64,000 nt of DNA, from positions 110,182-174,181 of the forward strand of contig JAYMTL010000023.1 in NCBI GenBank assembly GCA_036897445.1. Direction: 5' to 3'. This document shows positions 1 to 9,520 of this stretch, one piece after another. The notes below the pieces were generated by a model. The model saw nothing but the letters and a program-made list of their open reading frames with translations. It was not told the DNA's origin and searched no databases. The position numbers and the translations under genes are program-made. Origin of the DNA: Pelargonium tetragonum. Its lineage: Eukaryota > Streptophyta > Magnoliopsida > Geraniales > Geraniaceae. Positions within the stretch are counted from its first letter, which is position 1, and each line of letters opens with the position of its first letter.

Positions 1-3000
1 GGTCGTTTAATCTGGATCTTGAGTTAGGAAAGTTTTTCTGGTGTCAATATAATAAACATAGCTTGCTAAAGTAGTTTTCAATAATTTTAAGAAATTCCCG
101 TATTAAGACTAAAAAAGAGTTTTTCAAAGATCAAAGGGTATCCTTTTTTGTAGTACTCTATTTATTACAGTGTAGTTGAAAGGCATAAATATAGAAATGT
201 TAGAAAGATTGACTTCTTTAAATAGTAGTTTACGTTACCTTCGGTTAACCCTTTAATTGGGCATTACTTTGTGAGTACTTCCTTCAGGAGGACTCTGTCT
301 AGAAAAATAGTTAGACTTTATTTATCCGTTTCTAAAAAGAAGCAAATCCGTACTATTACCTAGCTAGTTACTCTTAAACACTTTTAAGAGAACAACTTTA
401 TAACGCAGCCTACGGAGACCTCCAACCCGAAGGAATAAAAAGGATTCCATACGGAGCATCCTAATACTTATTCATTATAATTGCTTATAAGAAAGCCTAA
501 AAATCCCCTATTCGACTTTAAGGTGTTGTATGTATAGGGCTAAAAAGTCTCCGTTTTATATACTACTTCTGTTCCTGGGTCTATAAAGCGCCTCTTAAAA
601 AAGTATCTACTTGTTTTTTTAGTGTATTATTGCCTACCCAATGCCTAACTTTTTTCTCTAGTAGCAGCTAAAAAAGAATTGCGCCTTAAACAAAAAGAAC
701 TCAAATTTTGATAAAACTTTGAACTATCCATACTACATAGTAGGGGTACCCGCTATCCTCAATCAAGATTGAAAGCAAACAAAAGATACTTATAAGGCTG
801 GGAAAACCACTACCTAATACTTACTAGGATTCCTAAGGAATTTTGTAAGTTTGATGTACCTCATAAAGGGCACAAAAGCTGCTCAGCTCAGTTAGGGATC
901 CCTTTTGGAAACCTATTTTATTAGTTTAAAAGGAGCTCTTTATACAGAAAATCATTACTTACTAATTAGCAAAAGCCAAATCCTTTTTGTATATAGAATA
1001 GAAAAGTAGAAAGCTAAATAGGATATTTTAGGGGGTTCCTAACTATTTTCTTTCTGGGTCCAAGTATTGCTCCCTTAGTTTTACAAGAGTTTCAAGTACC
1101 AAGATATTTAATGTAGTCTATAACTTACTTTAGCAGTCTTTTGTTTATGGTCATTCGAAAGCCTTTGTTTATACCAACTTAACTTTTTTTGTGCTTAGTT
1201 AGCTGTATAAATGTGTAGGGATAGCAATCCTCTTTATTTAAAATATAAGGACTCTATATACTGGATATATAAGTTTACTTTAAGGCAAAAGAGCAGAGTT
1301 TCAATTATGAAAGTCACTAGGTTCCAAAAAGGATTAAGATGCTACTTGTTTTGGGCTTTTCAATCAAATAGGTTATTATACTGGAAGTAGTTTTATTTCA
1401 AAAAGGAGGGGTTCCATATACATAAATGAGACCCTGTTCAACAACCTACTGACAGACCTCGTGTGAGAAAACAGCAGTGCAAAAGAGCCCTGCGAAACAA
1501 TTCTTGCTAAGTTTAAGCGCCTCTCTACAACATAAAAAGCTAATCCTTAACTTAATCCGAATCCGACAATAACACACAAGTATAGAGTAACCCCTTAAGC
1601 AAAATACGTAGTATATATCCGCCGAAAGAACTCGAATATAAAGAACTGCTTTGCTAGTCTCAGTTATGCCTGAGGTACGTACAGGTTTACGCTACTAATT
1701 AAATCGGGTATTGAAATCTATATGTGGGTAACTTTTTGAAAGAAAAAACTTACTACTAAGATACTAACCTTGCACTAAGCACTCTCTATTTTTATAGACA
1801 CTTAAACTTTTATCTCTTTCTTAAACCAAAAAGTACTTTACTGTTTATCTTTACTGATAAGCCTTACTTTTCACATACTTAACTTAAAACTCGACTACGT
1901 ATTTCTAAAATCCTTTTAAGCGAGCCCTGAAAGTCTTACTCATGGAGTTTTCTCAACTTCTTCAAAGCCTGGATCCCTTAAATTAAATGGATACACACCG
2001 GTATTGCGACTCTTTTTGTATTCCTAAGACTTTTTATACTTCTACCCCAAGTAAAACTAAGCCTTGCACTGGATGCTTTATTCCACTATTCGCCAGCTAT
2101 TCTGTAAATGAAAGGTTACTATAGTGCACTCCCTTTTAATGGGTTTACCAACAACTAAAGATTAACTGACATATTAAATTATAACATAACTCCACTTAGG
2201 AGAAGGGCTTAGAATTTTCCCTGAAAACTTAGATCCTCTTTTAAGGGTTTTTACCCTATAAAATACAAATATTGAGACAAGAAAATCCAACTTTATCTGA
2301 CTAAGTAAGCCTTCACCGACACAAGTTCTATTACAACAAGAATCTCCTCTGATACTAATTTATAACCACTTCTTGACTATCTTTGTATAACACCTAAAAA
2401 GTAAAGAACAACCCTAATCATAAAATCTCCCTCACTCAGTATCCAACTTTTCAACACATTTCGATTTAACCACAGTTACATAATTTAGATTAGGCGCTTG
2501 ATAATCAAAACAGCGTATCCCAGAGAGAATTATAATGACCAGAACAGATAACAACAGAATTATAAGGAGCTCCCAACAACGAAAGTCTTGTGTCCTAGTA
2601 AAGGGTTTACTCAAATGACTCTATAAGAAAAAGAATGATATTGTAGGAGGGTAATCATATCCGGAAAAGGGAACCTTACACATATAGGATAGCCCTAAAT
2701 TAACAGGCGTGGCAGAAATTCTTTAGAAAAATCGGAGTAAACTCAATCTCAAAACTCCTATTTGTTGACGAAACTTAGGAAAAAGTTAAAGCAGCAAAAG
2801 GCTTTATACTATGCTATAAAAGAAAATCTTTCATAAAGAAGCTCAAACGCTTGCGTAACCTATTTTTTATTTACTTCCAGTTCTAAAATGACATATTCCT
2901 GAAAAGCTACTTGGATACTTGTACCTCTTAGGGCTCCGCATTATACTAAACTTGGAATGCTAGTGAAAAAACAATAAAAGAACTAATGCGATATAAATAT

Positions 3001-5315
3001 AGTTTAACTTAAAAAAACCATTAAAAGTCAAAACTAGATAGACTTTAGAGGTCTTAACTCTTTCGTATTTTGGAGTTGCCCTACTAGAGTTTACTAATGC
3101 ATTGTCATCAAAACTTTACTATCTTTGTTCAGCTCATCTTTTTAAGGGACCTTTTTGCTTACGCATACAGTCCCGAATATGGGATTTTTTCCCTCAAATT
3201 CTCTCTCCTTTTACTAGCACTCTGCACTTTCCTTTTGTAGTTGGAACAGGCATTGCTCTTTAGTATCGAGTTTAAGATTAAGGTTTGTACTTTTTATAGT
3301 TTGTAGAATACCGCTATTTACTTGAAATTCTATTGATACCCTTTAAAAGAAAGGATTAGCTTATTACAAACCTTAAGGGCCTTTCTTAGAATTAACCCGT
3401 TTCACAAGGCATACTTTCCAGTTCAATTCTTTAAGATAAGTGGAACCCCGCCTCCTAGTTAATAGAAAGCATTTCCGCAATTCGCAGTTTATATAGAACC
3501 CAGGATATCTCCTACTACACCCTTTTTAGAAGGGGCTCCTTATACATAGGCGAGCTCAAGCACTTGCCCCTTGTTCTTTCGGAGTTATATATTAATGTTA
3601 GTGCCCAAAAGTTTCTTTACCGTTTAGTTAAGTAGGTGGGTCTAGGGAGGGTAGAAGAGAGGAGGGCTTTCATAATCTAAGGAGCGCTCAAGAGTGTACT
3701 ATAAAACTACATGCTATATAAAGTCTAGAGAATCCTGACTATAGAAAATCAAGAAATAGAAAGGCCGGAACTCTGGGCTTGTTATTAATAGATATAACTT
3801 TAGTTTTAGAAATAGACTTTGATAGCATAGAAACTAAAACCCCTTTTTGCTTTATTGTAGACTCTCACCCCCCCTTAAAAGCGGAGAAACCTCCCGCGTA
3901 ATAATTTTGTGGCATTAATAATATAAAAACTCTGGTAAAAGCCCTGAAACCGCGTATAATATAAGTCTTAACGAGTCAAAAAGCTATACCTCCTTTCCTT
4001 TGGTGTAAGACTGCAGCTTGACTTTGGGACTCGTAGATTTGGAGAATTTGAACTTAATTTAGATGTCTTTTTTCTTTTTTTCTGGAGCATAAATGCACAA
4101 GCCCCTTATCGGATCTCCTTACTATTTAGAACTACGTGCTGCAATTTTTGTTAACCTCAAATACTAACAATATTTGCCTGCTCTATTTTTATTTTAAAGA
4201 TTTTTTTAACAAATTCAAGGTCAGGAAAATCCAAGTTCCGGTTTGCTGTATTTAATTTGTCTGTAATTGGAAACAGGGAGGCAAAAGCAGGGGTAAGAAC
4301 GTGCCGTGTCAATCTTTTAGCTATCCAGCACATACTTACTAAGGAAAGACAGAAGCTCTTAATCAAACTCTATTTAATACCTTTCTTTTTCATTTGTTAG
4401 AACTGCTATTTTTGACTTTGGAATACCCTCCGGGAGGACCCTCCAACTGCCCTTTCCTTTTTTACTGTTCAAGAAAACACCCTATGTAAATGCTCTTATA
4501 TCCACTATAATTCAGAAAAGCAAGAAAAGGCTCGAGACTCTTTAATATACAGACCCCTTCGGCTTTCCCCTTTTATTATGAATAGATTTTTGGGTTATTT
4601 TCTTTTGCCAGGAAGACCTTTACAAGGATATTCTTGTAATTATATAGGGGTCAATTCATGTAAGAAAATAAGATAGTATTATGACGGATCCCCTTTCTGA
4701 TTCTGAAAACTTTCACTGATAGGGAGTCGGTGAATACAGTAATTTTTTTGTACAAATAAGAGCTAATAAAGGCGTTATTTATAACGGGGTTTTCCGGATA
4801 CCACAGAGGGTTTTATCTAATATTCCTTTTTTGACTCCGGTCGGTTCAGTATAGAAAATAGAAAGAGAGTTTATAAAAAGAAGTTAGTGCTCGGCTAAAC
4901 TTTTTCGAAGATAATTCTATAGTTAATTTGTTAAGTTTAAATAAGTAAGATAAGATAGAATAGCTTAGCTAGGATAAAGCATCCTTTAAAAAGCGGGATT
5001 CCCTTATAATAAAGTCTAAATCCCAGGCTTTTCCCTTTTTGTATCAATCAAAGTTGTAACCTAATTAAATGTGCTGGTTCAAATCGTACTATTACTTGAT
5101 ACTTAACCGGTTTCCTAGAGAACTTCTTACACTTGTTATACTTTTGGCATAAGTAAACTATTAACAAGTACCCTATAAAAGCTAGTATTTATTTTACAAG
5201 GCTCGTGGAAAAGTTCCTGAACAAAGTAAGCGCTTTCGAAATATTCGGATACATTATTTAGTTATACAATTCACAGCGGCTACCTTTCTTGTTGAACAAA
5301 AAGGGTCCGAGTTAG
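1..5315. other. Non-coding stretch, no gene recognised
   Basis: Frames here do not exceed about 69 codons. One on the minus strand at 2432-2614 starts at TTG and has a hydrophobic run of about 20 residues, but it is short, without relatives I know and without context. The 8-base palindrome GAGCGCTC lies at 3682-3689. A GCTCAGCTCAGTTAGG word near 885 recalls a tRNA D arm, but no tRNA can be folded around it. I see no rRNA words and no promoter I could defend. Confidence 0.6.
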
Positions 5316-5339
5316 GACTCTCGTGAAATTGGTAGAGTC
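5316..5339 (+). other. Hairpin containing a tRNA-Leu D-arm-like word
   Basis: GTGAAATTGGTAGA (5323-5336) matches the D-arm consensus of organellar tRNA-Leu. It sits in a small inverted repeat, GACTCT (5316-5321) against AGAGTC (5334-5339). No anticodon arm with a leucine anticodon and no T arm follow at the expected spacing, so there is no functional tRNA here. It is either a relic or a chance match. Two other loci in the window (near 49.33 and 58.24 kb) carry variants of the same D-arm word, which makes pure chance less likely. Confidence 0.3.
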
Positions 5340-8300
5340 TTTATCTTAACCTAAATGCCACTCTAAACACAAAGCACGGGCCATACAATCGATTTAAAGT
5401 AGAAACCCTTAGTATAATTTTAGTTCAAGACTTAGCAGAAAAGAGAGTGCCTCAGGGTAGAGTTTAGCTGCAGCAGGAGCAGGGGATAGTTAAATAGGAG
5501 ATTCAAAACCCTATCCCTTATATATTTACACTAGAAACTCTTATTCAATAATTTAAATTAAACAAGTAGCCCTTTTAGTTCTACTGGGGTATAGTACTTA
5601 TAATTATTAATTAAACAGGAGAATTCTGAGTCACCGACTCTATTCCTCCGATAAGAGAGTCAGGGGTTTGTCAAGGGATCTCGCTACGACTTTTTGAAAA
5701 TGAGTTAGACTAAAGATTTCATGGGCCTTAGTAAGTAATACATTGTTAAGAGGCCCTTTTAGGTCAGGGTTCTGTTTGATACACCCGTTTATGGAACAGA
5801 CTGCATTTTATACAAAGTAATAGAGATCCTTGTTTTGGATATCTAATATTAAAAAACAAGGTTGAAGTTCAAAAAAATATGTAATCCTGGGAATTGTCAC
5901 TTTCATTTTTACCGGGCAGCCCTTACTCCGAGAGAGTTCATAAACAATGCTTTTACAAAAAAAAATGAGGGGCTAAGCTACACTGTAAAATTCTTCTGAA
6001 TCAACGCACCGGCTAAACCTATGAGTACTCTATCGTATATGAAATAAAAAAGATCTGCCTGCACAGTTTAATCTTCACTTTATTTAGAACCCTTTAAGGA
6101 GAGTTTTAGTCACATCCCCTTACTTGCACTTACTTTTTTCTACTTCTAGAATAAACTATTATAAATAGCCTAACAAAGTTTTCCGCCAGGGGGGCCAAAT
6201 GAAAAGCTACTACAACTAAGGAATATGCATATTAATTAAGCTCCCGAAAGCGGACCCTATTTCATAATCAAAGATAAATGCTTCTTGTGATTTAAATTTC
6301 ATAGTATACCCGGTAACGTAAGTCATTTATTGTTAGCAAGAAAGAGCGCCCTAAGAGCTTTGCTTTAGAGAACTTTTTTTTGATAAAAGCCCCGCTTTAT
6401 TTAAATATAAAAAAAATCCTCCAGTATATGAGTAAACCTAAGAAAGCCAGAATTTGGTTAGTTAGATAACCGCTTTACCTGGATATGCTGCTATTCGAGT
6501 CAATAGGGAAAGAGGCTGGCTTAATCTTTATTAAATTTCGTGGGAGCTATTCCTTTCTAAAAAGGGCCCTCCCTTAAAACTTAAATACAAGTCAACTGAT
6601 ATTAGGTATTATAATAGATTTTTCTGTACTAAATTTTATAGGGAACGCCTTTCACTTTTAGTTTTATTCTCGGTTCGTTGAGTCTGATACAGTGAAGTCG
6701 CAGTAATAGCATATAGAATTTAACATCTTTTTACTTTACCCTACGCTTTGTTTGCGCAGGAGTACCCTTGAATAGCTTCAAAATACTGAACTTCAGTTCT
6801 CACCCAAGAAGAGAATTCTAAAGAATTTTCTCGAAACTAATCCCCAAATCAAAAGTACTTAAATTCCTCCAATTAGAAAAGAACTAGTCCTTCTACCTAT
6901 ATAAGGATTAAGCAAACTCTTTACTATCTATATAGCTATATAGCGTACTTCTCTTAAAAGTGCATGAACCTAAAAAGAAACACCCTACTTTATGTATATA
7001 CGACTCTATTTTCCAAATTAAGACCCGATTTTGCTCGAATATTCCCTAACTGAATTCTATCAAGGCAACCCGGGATAACTGAATATACATACTAATCCAA
7101 GCTCTATGTCACGTTAAATTTGCTTTTTTCTTAATAATGCTCCAGGTACGCTTAACTAGTAGTTAAGGCCCAACAGTCAGCGCTTCATAGGATATTTAGT
7201 AGCTATAATATAAACTACTTCCATCTATCAAGAGTAGAAAAATTTTGAGTACCTGGTGTAAAGATTAGAGAATAGAAAGCCTAAAGTATAACAATATTAG
7301 CACTTTTCCTCGGGCGGGCCTTTTAGATCAGAACCAAAAGCCTGAGACTTTATAGGGAAGCAAAAAACAAAAATACTTAAATTAGCAGGGCTCTCCTTTG
7401 ATTTAAAATCGTACAAAACCTTATAAATATAAGCTAGAACTAGTCTAAATTTTTGTTAGCATACCCACTTTCTAAACGATATAGCAAGGATTCCAAAGCA
7501 AAAGTACAACGACATTTTCTAGAGATCGAGAAAAGCAAGGTATTGCGTACATGGTTAGGTTCTCCCGACTCCAGTGTTAGATAAAGAATTTCCTAAGAAT
7601 TTTTTCTAGAATCTTTCTAGTTCTAGTACCCAATTCCGACTTCTTTACTAAGTCAGATCTAAGAAATGAAATTAGATTCTTGTTCCCGACAAATTATCTT
7701 ACAAACGCTTTTGTAGATTCAAGAAAATTCTTGTGTTATAGTAAGCACAAAACAAATTTATACGGCAAAGCTTCGTTTGGGTTAACCCGGGGAGCTTTTT
7801 ACCTTATTTTATACAACTTTCTAAATGAAATAGATACAGAATTTAGCAGTATGCCGGTTAAGTGTATCTCTTAAAAGAGAGGCCAAGTCAGATAACATAA
7901 TACCCAGGGTTTAGGCAATATACAATATGATGAGAGCATCAAAAGTCCTTTAATATAATAGGTCTAAATAAGCAGGTTTTATGAGGGCTTTCTGTAATAT
8001 TATAAAATAGACAACCTTATTAAACTGGGAGAGCAGACTACTCAGGAGTCTAAGTTAAGTAGATTCCAATCCATATTCTCACTGTCCTCTTTTTAGGGAC
8101 CCCCTAGAGTAGCAATATGAACAAAAGTAGGCTCTTATAACCCCTTAGTCAATACAAAAATGAACTTTCAGTTAACGTAGGTTCAAGTCTGCTCAAAGTT
8201 AAGTTTAGAAAAGAGAAGAATTTTCGGATTAGCCCGCCTAAGGGGGATTCTGCGAGTTGTCTAATACACAGAGTTTAAGGTCAAAACGGAATTCTTTGTT

Positions 8301-8367
8301 GTTCTGTGAAAGAATTTCTTAGACAAAGTCTTTACTAATTCAAGGGGAACTCTCTTGTTACGTTATT
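5340..8367. other. Non-coding stretch, no gene recognised
   Basis: The longest frame is 64 codons at 7680-7874 (TTG start), unrecognised. The stretch contains the palindrome at 6928-6943, two CCCGGG sites (7069 and 7786), a 9-base A run near 5957, and the word CTAAATAAGCAGGTTT near 7965. That 16-base word recurs exactly near 44323, which is about the number expected by chance. Nothing else stands out. Confidence 0.6.
6928..6943. repeat. 16-bp perfect palindrome
   Basis: CTATATAGCTATATAG is its own reverse complement over 16 bases. It is made of TA-rich half sites and could be a breathing point or cruciform. No gene is adjacent, so no operator role can be argued. Confidence 0.7.
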
Positions 8368-8468
8368 CCGCAGCAGGGATTCGAACCTCGTGTCTTACTT
8401 CCTCTGAAACTTTTGTTTAACAAGGAGTTTTAGGAATCTCCACTTAGGAGGTTGATGTCTTATTGCGG
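8368..8468 (-). pseudogene. tRNA-like relic with T-arm consensus
   Basis: On the minus strand this stretch starts CCGCA and ends TGCGG, five perfect pairs closing about 101 bases. It carries the T-arm word GAGGTTCGAATCCCTG 14 bases before the 3' end. An internal loop around TTGTTAAAC could hold a GTT (Asn) anticodon, but its flanks do not form a clean five-pair stem. No D arm of normal form is visible, and the T stem has mismatches. The length would fit a long-variable-arm tRNA or a tRNA with an insertion. It lies 435 bases upstream of the tRNA-Ser and on the opposite strand. I read it as a decayed or heavily modified tRNA gene. A chance T-arm word is the alternative. Confidence 0.3.
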
Positions 8469-8903
8469 GGGTAAGGATTCCCGGTTTCATAACTAGACGC
8501 TAGCTTAAAAAAGGATTCTATCAAATGGTTTTGATTCCGACTTTCATCAAAGAATTAATCTCTAAACGGGACTTCGTTGCATTATATCTTACTATCTAGG
8601 GCCCCTAGATCCTCTATTGACAATTGGCAGAAACGGGATCCTTTATACGTAGGTATTGGAGGCTCTACCGAAGTAAGAAACGAAAAAAGACTTTATAAGA
8701 GCTCATTTTCCCCTGTGTATTTAATCGAATTTATAGTTAATCAGGGTCTCTCATAAGACAGAGTAAAGAAGAATTTGTTTGTCTACTAATAGCAAAAGTT
8801 TGATAGCACAGCTTTAAGCTGACATTAAGCCAAGTTCAATAAAATCACCTAAACTAAATAGGAATAAAAAAATAACAAGAATTTATGGGAATAAATACAT
8901 AAT
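8469..8903. other. Spacer between tRNA-like relic and tRNA-Ser
   Basis: No frame of note and no recognisable promoter. A GACAATTGGCAGAAACGGG word near 8619 weakly recalls the tRNA-Leu D arm. A minus-strand CGGTAGAGCC near 8653 weakly recalls a generic D arm. Neither can be extended to a tRNA. Confidence 0.5.
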
Positions 8904-8993
8904 GGAGAAATGGCTGAGCGGTTTAAGGGCATTGGTTTGCTAAATCAACGTATGAATCTGATTTGTATCGTGAGTTCAAACTTACTTCCTCCG
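8904..8993 (+). tRNA. trnS(GCU): tRNA-Ser (anticodon GCU), organelle type
   Basis: This gene reads as a complete class II (long variable arm) serine tRNA that decodes AGY codons. The acceptor strand GGAGAAA (8904-8910) faces TTCCTCC (8986-8992), giving six pairs and one A.C mismatch at the fifth pair; G8993 is the discriminator. The D region begins GGCTGAGCGG. The anticodon arm is TTGGT, loop TTGCTAA with GCT at positions 34-36, then ATCAA (four Watson-Crick pairs and one G.T). The variable arm forms a 7-bp stem, TATGAAT against ATTTGTA, with loop CTG. The T stem is GTGAG/CTTAC around TTCAAA, a loop of six bases instead of seven. The overall sequence resembles plant and green-algal organellar trnS(GCU). 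The A.C mismatch would become A-U after C-to-U editing, as known for some plant mitochondrial tRNAs, but editing here is inference. The short T loop could instead mark early decay. No CCA is encoded. Confidence 0.8.
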
Positions 8994-9480
8994 AACACAA
9001 GCAAGTCTTTTTAGCAAAGTATCCTATAATGCGCTTGGGAAGTAGGCAACCCTCTAATTGCGCAAAAAGCCCTAATGAGTTTGAAATACCTTGTAATAGG
9101 GTTATACTATTGGATTTTCTTTAAAGTAGTAAAACGAACTTGAACCAACTTCATTTTTAGCGAGTAAAAAAACCCCTTGAGAAGTTTAGGGAGCCCCTAA
9201 AAAAGGAATTAAATATATAAATACTGACAAGAAGAAAAGCCCAATTCCTGCAAGAGTTAAAAAAAGTAAAGACAAACGTTTACCCGCTTCCGAGACTATA
9301 TCTATCTATGCACAAACTTTTACATATTCCATTAAGAGGCCTCGGGCTCCCCTTTAAAGTAACTAAGGGCAAGCTAGCTTATACATATTTAGAGAAAGAA
9401 ATTGAGGTAAGTAGACTTATACCCATCCCGAGTACCCTTCCAAGACAGTAAGGCGTAGGGGCAAAACCTTAAGTGAGGAG
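8994..9480. other. Spacer between tRNA-Ser and stem-loop
   Basis: AT-rich with several short A and T runs. No frame, tRNA or rRNA consensus seen. If the tRNA-Ser is transcribed rightward, this is its trailer, and the 14-bp stem-loop follows it. Confidence 0.5.
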
Positions 9481-9520
9481 GCATTTCCATTTCTAATTTT
9501 TGTGTAAGAAATGGAAATGC
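9481..9520. repeat. Perfect 14-bp stem-loop
   Basis: GCATTTCCATTTCT (9481-9494) is followed after a 12-base loop (9495-9506) by its exact reverse complement AGAAATGGAAATGC (9507-9520). I estimate well under one perfect 14-bp hairpin with so short a loop by chance in this window. It stands about 490 bases downstream of the tRNA-Ser. It has no T-run of the kind needed for a bacterial-type terminator. It could be a transcript-end or processing hairpin, as organelle mRNA and tRNA 3' ends often have, or a mobile hairpin element. The function is not shown by the sequence. Confidence 0.85.

Noticed and set aside
885-905. GCTCAGCTCAGTTAGG, a D-arm-like word
   Set aside because: No GAGC follows to close the D stem, and no T arm is found within tRNA distance.
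2432-2614. 60-codon minus-strand frame with a hydrophobic stretch
   Set aside because: It starts at TTG, is within the random length range for this composition, matches no family I know and has no neighbours. Ile/Leu/Val runs are common in AT-rich random frames.
5071-5085. GGTTCAAATCGTAC, a T-arm-like word
   Set aside because: The stem halves cannot pair and no anticodon arm lies upstream. Such seven-base cores are expected about fifteen times by chance on both strands.
5257-5276. CGGCTACCTT, reverse complement of the SSU 3' end
   Set aside because: Only ten bases match, and the following TTACGACTT is not there. A chance match is plausible.
7965-7980. 16-base exact repeat CTAAATAAGCAGGTTT, also near 44323
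   Set aside because: With this base composition about one or two exact 16-base repeats are expected in 64 kb, and the flanks do not extend the match.
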